A DNA stretch of 64,000 bases from Burkholderiales bacterium (GCA_003963115.1 RXJQ01000004.1:1-64000); one strand, 5' to 3'; shown: positions 28,601-43,600, counted from the stretch's first letter. Program-made: numbers and translations. Notes: generated by a model from the letters alone, not told the origin.

Positions 28601-31600
28601 CTGCCAGGGGCCGAGGCAGGGTGTACTGTGCGGTGTGGGTGTCAAGGCCGCTGCCATGCGCATCCAGCAAGCCGAACGCGGCTGTGCACTCGTTGGCGTC
28701 AGCCAGTCGCTCGCTGAAGAAGGTCCTTGCCGCCGCCTCATCTTGCTTGGCGAGCGTGTGGGCCACGAAGGGACGATATCGCTGAGCCTGAGGCAGCGCG
28801 GTCTGCGGATCCTGCATCAAGACGGCCACCTCATGGAGCACCACCTCCAGGGAAATGTGGTCGCACACGATGTGGTGGAGGCACAGCAGCAGGTGTTGCG
28901 GCTGCTCGTGGGCAGCATCGGCCACCTGAACACGCAGCAGCGGTGCCGTCTCCAGGCTCATGTGCAGAAGGCCCGATGCCATCATTGCCTTGAGCTGGTC
29001 CACTTCGCTTGCGCCGCATTGGGCTGGGCTTTGGAGCGCCAGGGCCGAGACGTGGAGCGGGGCCTTTCGCCAGACGATCTGAACGGGCTGGGGCAGATCC
29101 CGCCAAGCCATGGCCGTGCGCAACACGTCGTGGCGGTCGATGACGGTTTGCAGCGCACCGAGGAAACGCGACAGCGTGTCGCCATCACGCAGCTTCAAGG
29201 CCAGCGGCAAGATGTAGGCGTCGGCGCCGCTGTCGTTGCTGTTGTCGCTGAGCTGATGGTGGAACAGGATGCCCTCCTGCAGCGGCGTCAGGGGGTAGAT
29301 GTCCTGCACATTGGCAGCGTGACCTGGCACCTTGGCGACGAGCGCATCGATCTGGTCCTGCGTCAGCTCGATCAGCGACAGCATGTCGGGGCTGATGCGC
29401 TCGGTACCCGCGGGTATGGGGCCTGCCGTATCGACGCTGACATCTTGGTCGAGTGCCTGCGGCCGGAGGGTGCCGGCGAGCTCGGCCAAGGTCTTGGTCT
29501 TGAAGACATCACTGATGCAGGTGTGCCAGCCGTGCTCGCGCAGACGTTCGATCATCTGCATGATGAGCAGGGAGTGCCCGCCCAGGTCGAAGAAGCTGTC
29601 GTGGCGGCCGACCTGCACCTTGCCCAGCAGTTCGGACCAGATCCTGGCCAATGCGATTTCTGCGGAGCCTGTTGGCGTGGCATCGGCCTTGTCGTGTATG
29701 TCTTTACCCGGTGCTTCGGCTTCTGGCTCAGGCAGGGCGTCGCGATCCAGCTTGCCATTGGGCGTACAGGGAAGCTGCGCCAGTACCATGATGGCGTTGG
29801 GCAGCATGTGCTCTGGCAGGGTTGCCTTGAGCCGCGTCCTCAAGGCCTGGCCTGTCAGGGGGGCATGATCGGGTCTCTTGAGGGTGACATAGGCTAAGAG
29901 GCGCTGTCGCCCCGCGCTGTCTGGGCGTGGCAGCACAAGGGCTTCCCGCACCTCAGGCAGCGACAGGAGGCAGGCTTCGATCTCGCCGAGCTCGATGCGG
30001 AATCCGCGGATCTTGACTTGATGGTCGTTGCGGCCCTTGTAGGCGATGCTGCCGTCGGCCAGCCAGCATGCGAGGTCGCCCGTCCTGTAGAGACGTTGCT
30101 GAGGTACATCGGGGCGTGAGATGAAGCGGCTTGCGCTCAGAGCAGGGCGCCCGAGGTAACCCCGCGCCAGGCCCATGCCACCGATGAAGATCTCGCCCGT
30201 GACACCCACAGGGACGGGCTGGAGATCAGCATCCAGGATGTGGATGCGCGTGTTGGGCAAAGGCTGGCCGATGGGCAGGGGGCCGCCGGGCAAGGCCTGT
30301 GGACAGTGATGCAGCGTGACACAGACCGACGCCTCGGTGGGGCCATAGGCATTGATCACGCGACAGTGCGCCACATAGGGTGCAACGACCGCCTCTTGAC
30401 AAGCCTCGCCTCCGACGATCAGTGTCTCCAGCGTCTGTGCGGCAGAACCCAGTGGGGATGCCGACAAGGCCGAGGGTGACAGGAGCACATGGGTGATGCG
30501 GTGGCGACTCAAGGTGTCGCGCAAGGCCGGACCAGGCAGCAGCGATTCACGGCGTGCCAGATGCAGGCGGGCCCCCGTCGTCAAGGCCATGATCCATTCC
30601 CAGGCACAGGCGTCGAAGCTGAAGGACGCGAATTGCAGCACGCGGCTGGACGGCGTGAGGTGCAAGGCCGTGCGGGACACTTCCGCCAGATTGTGCAGGC
30701 CTTGGTGTTCGACCATCACGCCCTTGGGCTCACCCGTCGAGCCTGATGTGTAGATGAGGTAGGCCAGATCGCTGGGGCTTCGCTGGCTGTCGTCCAGTCG
30801 CAGGCCAGAGAGGCGCAAGGAGTTGGTCCGAGTGATCTGCTCGGGGGAATCGACCACTAGGACCGGCATACCTTGGGGGTTGGCAATGCGCGTGAGCACG
30901 TTGAGCAGACCGTGCTGCGTCACGACGGCCTTGGGCGCGGCGTCATCGAGCATAAAGGCCAGCCGGGCCGTGGGGTAGGCCGGATCCAGGGGCAGATAGG
31001 CGGCGCCTGCCTTGAGCACGCCCAGGATCGAGACGATCATGTCCATGCCCCGGTCGCATAGGATGGCCACGATGTCATTGCGGCCGATGCCCAGGTCGCA
31101 CAGGCCATGTGCCAGATGGTTCGCGCGCTCGTCCAGCGCCAGATAGCTGATGGTGGCGTCCTCGAAGGTCAGTGCGATGGCGTCGGGCGTGCGGTCAACC
31201 TGCTGCTCGAAGAGCAGATCCAGGCAGGTGGCTTCAATGGGCTGGGGCTCGGGGTTGAAGTTGATCAGTTGTTGTTGCTGCGGCTGGCTGAGCCAGGGGA
31301 GAGATCGCCATGTGCAGCGCATGCCCGCGGAGTCTTGCGAGGCGGGATGCGCGAGCCTGGCCATGGCGTCCAGCAAGGTGTTCAGGCTGTCTGCCCAACG
31401 TTGCACGGTGCTGCGGTCGAACAGATCGCTGGCGTACTCGATGGCGCCTTGCAGCTGGCCATCCACTTCATGGAGAACCAGGTTCAGGTCGAAGGGGGAG
31501 CCCAGGCGGTCTACAGCGACGGTGCTCACTTCCAACCCCGGCAAGGCGAGTTTGGAAGAGGGGGCATTCTGCAAACTCAATGTGGCCTGGAAGACGGGGC

Positions 31601-34600
31601 TGTGGCTGAGACTGCGAATGGGGGCCACGGCTTCAACCACACGCTCGAATGGCAGATCCTGATGGGCATAAGCAGCCAGTGCCACTTCACGCACCTGGGT
31701 GAGGACATCCTGCAAGGTGTCGCTGGCTTGGAGGCGGATGCGCATGGCGAGCGTGTTGACGAAGAAGCCGACCAGCCCTTCCAGATCTGGATGCTGGCGG
31801 TTGGCCACGGGGCTGCCGATCACGACCTCGTCTTGCCCGCTCAGTCGCGACAGCAGCATGGACCAAGCCGACAGCATCACCATATAGAGGGTGGTGCCGG
31901 ATGCCCTGGCCAAGGCCTGCAGGCCTACAGTGGTCTGCAGGCTCACGTGCATGGGCAAGGTCGCGCCCGCATGGCTTTGCACGGCAGCACGTGGGCGATC
32001 AGTCGGCAGGCTCAAGAGCTCGGGGGCATCGGCCAGCGTGTGTCGCCAATAACCCAATTGGGCTTGCAATCTGTCGTCATCCAATGTCTGTTGCTGCCAT
32101 TGGGCGAAATCGACGTATTGCACGCGCAGCGGTGGAAGAGTCTGCTCAATGGCTTGTCCTTGTTGCAAGGCGGTGTAGACAGTGGCCAGGTCACGCGTGA
32201 GCACACCCATGGACCAGCCATCGGCGATGATGTGATGCAGCGTCACATACAGCAGGTGCGCCTTGTCTGCAAGTTGAACCAGGCGCGCCCGGACCAAGGG
32301 GCCCTCGGCCAGATCAAAGGGCATTTGCATGGCCTTGGCTTGATCGGCCAGCACCGCTTGCTGCTGGGCGGCATCCAGCGCTGGCCAGATGGCGCGCAGA
32401 TCATGCCTGTCCAGCGTGAGCGGGCTGGGGACGTCAATGACCTGGGAGGGCTGACTGGCGTCGCTTGGGAAGCGTGTGCGCAGGGATTCGTGTCGCTCGA
32501 TCAGCGCGTTCAGGCCGGCTTGCAGCACGTCGGTATCAAGCTGACCCTTCAGTTGAAGGGCCAGGGGCAGGACATAGGCTGCAGCGGCACCTGGAAAGCG
32601 GTCCAGGAACCACATCCGTTGTTGGGCCCAGGACAAGGGCAGGTGCCCATGGCGATCCATGCGCGGGATGGGCGCGGGTGTGTGAGCTTGCGATGCCGCA
32701 TCGATCAGCCCGGCCATGTCGCTCAACACGGGCGTCTCGAAGATTCGCCGCAATGGCAACTCAACGCCCAGCTGGTTCTGAATCCGTGTGGTCAACTGCA
32801 CGGCGCGCAAGGAGTGCCCGCCCAGATGGAAGAAGTGATCATGCCGTGACACCTGCTCAAGGCCGAGAACGGCTTGCCAGATGTTGGCCAAGGCATGTTC
32901 GGTTGCGGTCTGAGGAGGGGCTTTGGCGAGAGGCTGTTGTTCAGCTGCGGCAGACGATGGATCGGGAAGGGCCTGGCGGTCCACCTTGCCATTGGGGGTG
33001 AGTGGCCAAGCGTCCAGTATCACCATGGCAGCTGGAACCATGACCTCGGGCAGTGCGGCTTGAAGTGCCTTGCGCAACTGCCCGATGTCGATGACCTGGG
33101 CGTCCAACGCTCTGACATAGGCGGCAAGGTAAGGTTCGTTCTGGCGGTCATGACGCAGAACCACGATGCTGTCTTGCACACCAGCTTGACGTGACAGATG
33201 GGCTTCGATCTCGCCCGGCTCGATCCGGTGCCCGCGCAGCTTGAGTTGCTGGTCGATGCGGCCCAGATAGGTCAGGACACCATCAGCGCGCCAGCACCCC
33301 AGATCGCCTGTGCGATACAGCCTGGTATGGGCGCCGATAGAGGGCGAGGTCACGAAGCGCTCGGCGGTCAAGGCATCGCGGTGAAGGTAACCCAATGCGA
33401 CACCCGTCCCACCGATGTAGATCTCGCCAGGCACGCCCATGGGCACGGGACGCCCTGCTGCGTCCAGCACGTGAGCTTGGACGTTGGCGATGGGCTTGCC
33501 AATCGGCACCACGCTCTGGGCGGCACCGTCGCCGTTCGATGGCAAGCATTCGTGCATTGTTGCGCAGACGGTGGCTTCGCTGGGGCCGTAGGCATTGAAG
33601 AAGCGTCGACCTGGCTTGGCCCATTGGGTTGCTAGGGCGGGCGGGCAGGCTTCGCCTGCGACGATCACCGTGCGCAAGGCAGGCAAAGGCTGCTGGATAT
33701 CCAGCGCCGCCAGCGCAACCGGTGGCAGTGTGACGTGGGTGATGCCGTCACGCGCCAGCAAGTGTTGCAGGGGCGGGCCCGGCATGATGTCTTCACGGCG
33801 CGCGAGATGGAGCGTGGCGCCGCTGGTCAGCGCCATGACCCATTCCCAGGCACAGGCATCGAAGCCGTAGGCGGCAAATTGCAGCACGTGGCTGTCGGTG
33901 CCCACTTGCAACTGCTGCCTTTGAACCGCCGCCAGGTTGCACAAACCTCGGTGACTGACCATGACCCCCTTGGGCTCGCCTGTCGAGCCGGAGGTGTAGA
34001 CCACATAGGCCAGATGGTTCGGGCTGATGGCCACGGCTGGCAGCGGGGCGAACGACGTTGCAGGCGCTTCGGCCAGTTGGTCCACCATCGCGATGGGGGC
34101 TTGCCATGGCGTGCTGAACTGGTCGATCTGCGAAAGCAGCAGCTGTTGCGCGGCCTGACTGGCCAGCATGGCAGGGCGGGCATCGCGCAGCATGTAGCCG
34201 ATGCGGGCAAGTGGATAGGCTGGGTCGATGGCCAGATAGGCCGCCCCCAGCTTCAAGGCTGCAAGCATGCCTACGAACGCATCAGGGGTGCGATCAAGCA
34301 ACAGCGCGAGGATGTCGCCGTGACGCAGGCCCTGTGCGTGCAGGTGATGGGCCAGGTCACTGGCCCGTTGGTCGAGTTGCGCGTAGGTAAGTCGCTCGGA
34401 TTCAAACTGCAGGGCGATGGCCTGAGGTGTCAAGCGGGCTTGTTGCTCGACCAGCCCGTGGATGGTGGCCTGGGTGTTGAACGCCGCCTCGGTCTGGTTG
34501 AGTTGACGCAACCATGACAGTTCGTCTTCAGGCAGGACCGAGAGCGTGTGGATGGCTTGACCGCCGAGCAAACCTCGTAAGGCTTGCAAGACGTAGCCGG

Positions 34601-37600
34601 TGACGCGTTCCGGCGCCTCATGGGTCTGGGCGCTCAGCATGAATCCATCGCCTAGATCGTCTACGGAAAGGGCGAAGGGGTAGTTGCTGCGCTCCTGACT
34701 GTGAAGCAGTGTCAGGCCGGCAAATCGAGGCTCCAGCAAGTCCGTGCTGGTATGGCGGTAGTTCAGAACGGCACTGAACAAGGGCGTCCCGACCGGTACG
34801 CTGCTGCAGCGCACAGCATCGGCCAGCGAGGCCTGCTCGTGGCGCAGCAGGCCCATCAGGGCATGCTGGGTTTGTTGAACCAACGCGCCAGCATCGGGCG
34901 ATGCATGCAGCTTCAAGCGCAGGGGCAGGGTGTTGATGAAAAGCCCCAAGGCGGTGGCTGCACCCTTAGCCTGATCGGCTCCATGCAGGCGGCCGGACAG
35001 TACGCTGCCGAACACCACGTCCTCGCGGCCACTGCATTGCCCGACCACCAGAGCCCATGCAGCATGGAACACCGCCGCGGGGCTGACACCTTGTTCCTGT
35101 GCAAAGCGGCGAATGGCCTGGGCCATGGTCGCATCCAGATGACTTTGGTGCTGCTGGATACCTTGACCATCGCCTTGCACATCGCGCAAGCCCATGGGCC
35201 AGGTGGGCTCGGACACATCGCCCAACTGCGTCGCGAAGTAGGCCGTCGCTTGAGCACGCCCATCGGCTTGCATGGCTTTGGCCACGAAGAGGCGGTACGG
35301 CGTGGGTGCGGCGAGTGGGGTGGGGGCGTCCGTCAGCAGCGTGCGGATCTCGGCCAGCAACAGCTCTTGTGTGACGTGGTCACACACCAGGTGATGCATC
35401 TGCAAGGCCAGGTGCCAGGCCGCAGCAGGATCCTCGTCGATGGGGGGCAAGACGAGCACCCGCCCCAGCGGGGCCTGTTCGAGTGGCATGGGTGGCAGGC
35501 TGGCCAGGTGACGGGTCAGGTGCGACACCGGGTCAAAGTGGCCACTTGGCGTGATGCCGGCAGGCAGCCAGTTGACCGGCAGTGTGGCTTGGCGCCACAC
35601 AAGCTGCACAGGGGCGTCTAGACCTTGCCAGGCCATGGACGTCCGCAGGATGTCATGGCGATCGATGACCTGTTGCAGCGCCCGCAAGAAGGCATCCAGT
35701 TGGGCCCGTGAGTCTGCCGCGAACACCACGGGCAGGAGGTAGGCGTCAGCTTCGTTGTGTGCCTCGCCCGCTTGCCCTTGCGCGAGCAGACGGTGAAAGA
35801 GCAGTCCTTCCTGCAAAGGTGCCAGGGGGTAGATGTCCTGGAGGTTGCTTGCTCCGCCGGGTGTGCGCGCCATCAGGGCATCGATCTGCGCTTGACTCAG
35901 GCTGGCCAGCGGCACCATGTCTGGCGTGATGCGCTTGCATCCATCGGGGATGAGGGCACCCGCCAGATCATCCGGTTGGGGCTCTGGCGGATGGGCGGAG
36001 GCGGCCGTTTGGGCCAGCTCCATCAGTGAGCGGCTCTCCAGGGCATCTCGCACCGTCACGGCGTAGCCCAAGGCGCGCAGGCGCTCAACCATCTGCACGA
36101 TCAAAAGGGAGTGGCCGCCCAGGTCAAAGAAGCTGGCGTGTCGGTTGATCGTGCCGCACTGGAGCAAGTCGGCCCAGACCTCGGCCACGGCTTGCTCGAC
36201 CTGACCTTGCGGCGCATCTTCGCCATGGCCTGTGGGGACCATGGCATCCAGCCCGAGCTCAGGCAAGGCCTTGCGGTCAACCTTGCCGCTGGCGTTCAAG
36301 GGTAGATGCGGCAGCACCTCGATGTGCGCGGGCACCATGTGATCGGGCAGACGATGCTGAAGTTGCCCGCGCAGAACTTGCCCGTCCAGAACGGTGTCTG
36401 ATCCGGCAACATAGGCGATCAGACGCTGGTCGCCACTGGTGCCTTTGCGTGCAAGCACCACAGCCTCGCGCACGCCTTCGATGGTGCGCAGGCATGCTTC
36501 GACTTCGCCGGGTTCGATGCGGAACCCACGTACCTTGATCTGTTGATCACGTCGCCCCAGGTAGTCGATGCGGCCATCATCACGCCAACGGCCGACGTCA
36601 CCTGTTTTGTACAGGCGTGCATCGGGGCGATGGTCGAAGGGGGCAGGAACAAAGCGCTCGGCCGTCAATGCCGCCCGATGAAGGTAGCCGCGCGCCACGC
36701 CGGCGCCGCCAATGCAGATCTCGCCAGCCACGCCCAGGGGAGTGGGGCGCCCCGACTCATCCAGAATGTAGACGCGTGTGCCGGGCAGTGGACGCCCGAT
36801 GGACATGACGGTGCCTGCCTGTGCCTCCGATGGGTCGCTGGCTTCCAGCGTCACGCACACGGAGGCCTCTGTCGGGCCATAGGCATTGACGAAGCGGGGG
36901 ACGTGGGCGTATTGGCGGGCCAGCTCGGCAGGGCAGGCATCGCCGCCTGCGATCAGGGTTTGCAGGGTGTCAGCGGCATTCCCCAGCGGCCAGGCCGCAA
37001 GCACCGCCGGAGACAGCAGCACATGGGTGATGCGCTTGGTGCGCAGCGTTGCTTGCAGCGCAGGCCCAGGCAGCAGATCGGCCTGATCCGCCAGATGCAA
37101 GCTGGCGCCTGTACACAAAGCCATCAGCCATTCCCACGCGGAGGCGTCGAAGCTGAACGAGGCGTACTGCAATACGCGGCTGTGCTCGGTCAGGCCCAAA
37201 GGGATGATGGAGGCCGCCAGCAAGTTGCACAGCCCACCATGCTCGATCATCACCCCCTTGGGCTGCCCTGTGGAGCCGGATGTGTAGATGACGTAGGCCA
37301 GATCCTGCTCCCGCACTTCGGGCAGCCGCGATCCTGGCGAAGCATGCGCCACTGCCGCGTCATGGCTTGTTGCATGGATGTCCAGGATGCCTGCATCCGA
37401 CTGAGCCAGCAGCCGATGCATGCGGGCCAGACTGGTGTCATTGACCAGCACGAGCGTGGGACGTGCGTCACTCAGGATGTAGCTGATGCGCTCATCGGGA
37501 TAGCTGATGTCGATGGGTAGGTAGGCAGCACCGGCTTTCAGTGTGGCCAGCAGGCCAATGATCATGTCGGGGCCGCGCTCCAGGGCGATGGCCACCAGGC

Positions 37601-40600
37601 GACCTGGCCGTGTGCCTTGCGCATGCAGGCGAGCCGCCAATTCCTGTGCTTGAGCCTCCAGTTGCCCATACGACCATTCGCGTTCGCCATGGCTCAATGC
37701 CAAGGCATGGGGATCTCGGCGGACTTGTGCTTCAAACAGGGCGTGAACCGGCCCATCGTGGACGGGACTGGCATGCCTGCCTTGCGCGCCGCTGAATGCC
37801 TGAAGCAGCTGTTTGCGCTCGGCCAGGGGCATGATGTCCAGCTCATCCAGCGCGGGGCCAGCATGCCCGGCCAGTTCAGCCTGCAGTGCATCGGCAAGCT
37901 GCTCCAATGCACAGAGGAAGTACCGGTTCAACCGGCGTGCATCGGCCGGGCAAACGGCCTGTGTGCTCAAGGACAGATCATGCCCAAAGTCGTCAACCGA
38001 CACGGTGATCGGGTAGTTGCTGCGCTCCATGCTCTGGAGCACGCACAGGCTTGTCAGTGCCGCGAGACTGGCTTCGCCCGATGCGCTGTGGCGGTAGTTC
38101 AGCACGGCGTTGAACAGGGGCTCACCAACGGGCACCGCACTGCATCGCTGGGCGACAGCCAATGTGCTGAGCTCGTGGACGATGAGTTCAATGAGGTCCT
38201 GTTGGGTGGCGCGCACCAGCTCACTGGCATGGCGACCGGAGACTTGAACCCGCATGGGCAAGGTGTTGACGAACAGACCCACGCTGCGCTCGGCGCTGAG
38301 GTCCTTGGCCCGGGCCTGCAGTCGACCGGAGAGCACGCTGCCAAAGACCACGTCGTGACGCCCCGTGCAGCGGCCCGCCACGAGTGCCCATGCCACATGG
38401 ACGAGTGCCGCCGGGCTGACGCTCAATTGCCGTGCACTGGTGCGCAGTCGCTGCGTCAAGGCGGGCGGCAAGGCCTGTCTGTCCTCGACCAGGTCTTGGC
38501 CATGGCCCTGCACGGCGGCGACGTCAAACAACAGGCAGGGTTGATCGACGTCACCCAGTCGCCTGCGGAAATAAGCCAGCGCGTTCTCGTCGTCGGCCTG
38601 TTGGAGGCTGAGGCGAACGAAATCGCGGTAAGGCATGGCCGCTTGGGCGCGGATGGGCAGGCCCTGCAAACAGGTCTGGACCTCCTGCAACACGACTTCG
38701 AGGGACACGTGGTCGCACACCAAGTGGTGGACCATCAACAGCAAGAGCCACTGGCCGTTCTCGTCCGGGGCGGCTCGCAGACGGATCAATGGCGCGTGCG
38801 CCAGGTCCATGTGCATGTGCTGCAGGCCCATGAGCGACTCGAACTGAGCACGTACCGATTGGCCACAGATGGCGGGATCTTCTGGGTCGAAAGATTCAAC
38901 CACCAGCGAGGCCTGACGCATCACCACTTGGACAGGCCGAGGCAGGCCTTGCCACCGCATGGCCGTACGCAGCACATCGTGGCGATCCACCACCTGTTGC
39001 AGCGCCTGGACGAAAGCCTGAAGCTGGGCTTGCGTCTCAAAGCCCAGCAACAGCGGCAGGATGTAGGCATCACCGGATTGCGGATCAAGCAGCCGGTGGT
39101 AGAGCATGCCTTCCTGCAATGGTGCCAGCGGGTAGATGTCCTGAACCTGATCGGCTCCGTCTTCCACGGTATGGATGACGGCCTCGCGTTGCGCGGTCGT
39201 GAGCGCGTGCCGAGATGGTGCCTCTTCCAGCGAGGGCGTCATGGACTGGGTCACAGCCCGGGCGCACGCCATATCGGTGATGCGCTCGGCCAGATCGGCC
39301 AGATCCCGGGCCGCGAAGATGCTGCGGGCATCGACCACATGACCGGCCTGACGCAGGCGCTCCAGCATCTGGACGATCATCAAGGAGTGGCCACCCAGAT
39401 CAAAGAAGTTGTCGTGGCGCTGGACGCCTGGCAGTTGGAGCAGTTCAGACCAGACAGTGGCCAGCGTCTGTTCCAACGGACCTTGAGGTGGCTGTTCATC
39501 GGCTTCATGGCGCTCGTCAGCCACCGGCTTCGGTAGCCTGTGTGGGTCCAGCTTGCCGTTGGAAGTCAGGGGCAGCTCGTCCAGGATGATGAAGGCGCTG
39601 GGGACCATGTAGTCTGGTAGCAGCGTCCGCAGGACCTGGCGCAGCTCGCTGGTTGTGGGCGCCTCTGTGCCATCACGCGCCAGCGTGAGATAGGCCGCCA
39701 GCCTGGGTTGGGCACCATCACGGTTCTCCAACAATACGGCGGCTTCGCGCACCATGGCGTGCTTGAGCAGCGCATCTTGTATCTCGCCCAGCTCGATGCG
39801 GAACCCGCGCAGCTTGATCTGCTGGTCTTGGCGACCGAGGTAGACGATGCTGCCATCGGCTTGCCAGCGAGCCAGATCGCCGGTCTTGTACAGGCGGCCT
39901 GCCTGAGGCAGCTGGGGATGCGTCAAGAAGCGCTCGTCGCTCCATGCCGGGCGGTGGAGGTAGCCCAGGGCCACGCCGGGGCCACCGATGTAGATCTCGC
40001 CGACCACGCCGGGGCCCAGCGCCTGCATGCGGTGATTGAGGATATAGACCTGACTGCCGGGTAACGGTCGACCAATGGGGATGGGGCCGGCTTCGTCGGG
40101 GCGGCACTCGTGGCTGGTGGCACAGACCGTGGCTTCCGTGGGGCCGTAGAGGTTGATGAAGCGGCGGCCAGATACCGGCTGGGCCCACAACCTGGCCAGA
40201 CCAGCTGGGCAGGCTTCTCCACCCACGCAGAGGGCTTGCAGCGCGGGCAGGCCGAGGTGTGTGGGCATCATGCTCACGGCCACCGGTGGCAGCAAGGCGT
40301 GTGTGATGCGTTTGTCGCGCAGGGTGTCATACAGCGGCTGACCTGGCAGCAGGGCCTCGCGCGAGGCCAGCACCAGACAGGCACCAGCGCCCCAGGCCAG
40401 CAGGCACTCCCAGATGCTGGCATCGAAGCTGATCGAGCCGAACTGCAGCACGCGGCTGTCCGGCGAGGCAAGCAGGCCTGTCTGTTGCCGGGTGGCCAGA
40501 TGGACCAGGCTTGCATGCGCCACCATCACGCCTTTGGGTTGGCCGGTGGAGCCCGATGTGTAGATCACGTAGGCAGGGTCCTGGGATGACAGCGTGGCCC

Positions 40601-43600
40601 TGACAACGTCCAGATCATCGGGAAGGTTGGCTTCCAGCATGTCTTGGTCGAGGTCTACCAGAACCAGTCGTGCACCTGTCTCTGGCAGGGCAGCGCTCAC
40701 GTCACCGTGTGTGAGCACCACCTGCACGCCGCTGTCCGACAGCATGTGGGCCATGCGTTGCGCAGGGTAGGTCGGGTCGATGGGCACGTAGGCTGCGCCC
40801 GCCTTGAGGATGGCCAGCAGGCCGCAGATCAGCTCAGGACCACGTGGCATGCACAGCGCGACGAGGCTGCCTCGCCCCACGCCCAGGGTACGCAGATGAC
40901 GGGCCCACTGGTTGCTGCGGCGATGGAGCTGGCCATGGGTCCAGAGCTGCGCGTCCATCTCCAGGGCCGGTGCATCGGGGCAGCTTGTCGCATGTTGCGC
41001 GAGCAGATCCTGCACCAGCCGCTCATCCACCTTGGCCGGCTGGTGTATCCCACTGAACTGATGCAGCACCTGATCGAGTTCATCTTGGGGCCAGACGTTG
41101 AGGGCCAGGGCCGCTTCGTCCGGTGTGTAGGCCAGGGCCTCGACCAGCGCAAATGCAGCGGTTTGCAGCATGCGTGCAATGCGCTCTGCGCCAACCTCAC
41201 GCGGTGCTTGCGCTTGCAAGGTGAACTGGCCATGGGAATCATCCACGGACACCACAAAGGGGTAGTTGCTGCGCTCCTGGGCTTGCAGCAGACCCACGCC
41301 CGGTGCGAGCTGGCCACCTGGCGCGATGTCGGTGTCCTGGCGGTGCCTGAAGTTCAGGATCGACGTGAAAAGCGGGGCGCCAGGCGGCAAGGCGCTGCTG
41401 CGTTGGGCGAGGGACAGCGGCACGTGCTCGTGGTCAAGCAAGGAGACGAGATCACGCTGCACGCACGTGACCAGTTGGCGAACGGCCAGCCCATCCAGAC
41501 GCATGCGCAGCGGCAAGGTGTTGATGAAGGCCCCCACGGCATGGGCGGCATCGGGGCCTGCATACAGACGGCCACTGAGGACCGTGCCGAACACGACATC
41601 GTCGCGGCCGCTCGTCTGGGCCACCACCAGCGCCCAGGCCGCGTGGAACAGCGCGGCCGCGGTGACGCTGTGGCGACGCGTCTGTTCCAACAGCTGCTGA
41701 CCCCATGGCGTGGGCAGAGCCAGCCGTGCTTCCTCAATGGCGCTGCCATCACCTTGCACGTCCGACAGGCCGAATGGTGCCGTCGGCTCGTCAATGCCAC
41801 TCAGGTGTTGCTTGAAGAAGGCTTGGTCCTTGGTCTGATCGGCCAATGCCAGCGTACGGGCCACATGGTGTCGATAGGGCGTGGGGGTGCTCAGGGACGC
41901 GTGTTGGCCTGCCATGCAGGCACGCAGTTCACCCAGCACGCGTTGCAGGGACTGGTTGTCGTCGACAAGGTGGTGCAGGTAGACAAGGGCGTAGCAACCG
42001 GCACCGTTTGCCAGCACTTCAACGCGCACCAGCGGTGCTTTGTCGAGCGCCATGTGCAGTTGCTGTGGTGCCATGCGGGCCTGCAATTGATCCAGTGGCG
42101 TCGGGGTGGCGTCCCTCTCCAGCCAGTGGACGGGCAGACGAGCCTGGCGCAGCACCACCTGAATGGGGTGAGGCAAGCCTGCCCACAACACGGCCGTGCG
42201 CAGCGCATCATGGCGGTCAATGACGGTTTGCAGCGCATGCAGGAAGCTGTCGAGGTCGGCCATCGACTGGACGGCCAGCAGCATCGGCATGATGTAGGCA
42301 TCGCCCTGGCCGGCGGTGTCGACGTGGCCCGTGACATGGTGAAAGAGCATGCCTTCCTGCAAAGGCGTCAGCGGGTAGATGTCCTGGATCTGATCGGCCC
42401 TGACCTCCAGCCTTTGCACGATGTCATCAATCTGTTCTTGACTGAGGTCGACAAGGTCCAGCATGGCTGGCGTGATGCACGCGCAATCGCTTGGGATCTG
42501 GCTGCTCTGCAAGGTGTGCTGGGGTGTGCTCCTTGCCTCCAGCGCACGAGCGAGGTCGGCCAGTGTCGGGCTTTCGAACACCATGCGCATGTCGGCGTGC
42601 CAGCCCATGGGACGCAGGCGCTCGGCCATCTTGATGACCAGCAAGGAATGGCCGCCAAGATCAAAGAAGTTGTCCAGACGACCGACCTGTGGCACCTGAA
42701 GCAGCGCCTCCCAGATGGCGGCCAGTGCAGTCTCGACAAGCCCTTGTGGCGGCACATGGCCGTGGTGCACATAGGCGGCCTCATCGGGAGGAGGCAGGGC
42801 CTTTCTGTCCAATTTGCCGTTGGCGCTCAAGGGCCATGCGTCGAGCACGACGAAGGCATTGGGCACCATGTGCGCGGGCAGCGTCTCGCGCAAGGCTGCG
42901 CGCAGCTTGCCCGGCATGCTTTGCCGCGAGGCGGCATCAGAGGCCGTGACATAGGCGACCAGCTTCTGATCCGCCATGGCCGAGCCATCGGACGGTGTGT
43001 GGATGGCCATCACCAGGGCATCCTTGACGTCGGCCTGCCGGGTGAGGTGAAACTCGATTTCGCCCAACTCGACGCGCTGCCCCCGGATCTTGACCTGGTG
43101 GTCGCTGCGGCCCAGGTACTCGATGGCACCATCGGTGCGCCAGCGCCCGATGTCGCCCGTCTTGTACACGCGCGCGCTTGCATGGGCTTTATCCCATGCG
43201 TCGGGCAGGAAGCGTTCCGCCGTGAGCGCTGCCTGCTTCAGATAACCTCGTGCAACGCCCACGCCACCGATGTGGATCTCGCCTGGCACGCCGATGGGTA
43301 CGGGCTGTCCGCGCTCGTCCAGGATGTAAATCCGCGTGTTGTCAATGGGGCGCCCTATCGGCACGCGGCGCAGACGCGGCTGCCAGGCTTCGTCACTATC
43401 GGGTTCGCTGGGTTCGCCGGGCTTGCAGTCCCAGGCCGTGACGTCGATGGCCGCCTCGGTCGGGCCATAGAGGTTGTGGAGGGAGACGCCCGGCAGCTTG
43501 TCGAACACAGCTTGCTGCAAGGACCAGGGCAATTCCTCGCCACTGCAGATGATCCGGCGCAGCCCAGGGCAGCGACCCGCATCCAGTTGGGCCAGAAAGG

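Noticed and set aside
28089-29897. Plus-strand open frame of 602 codons inside the NRPS region
   Set aside because: Same antisense artefact; its translation shows no family motif, while the minus strand encodes clear NRPS domains throughout.
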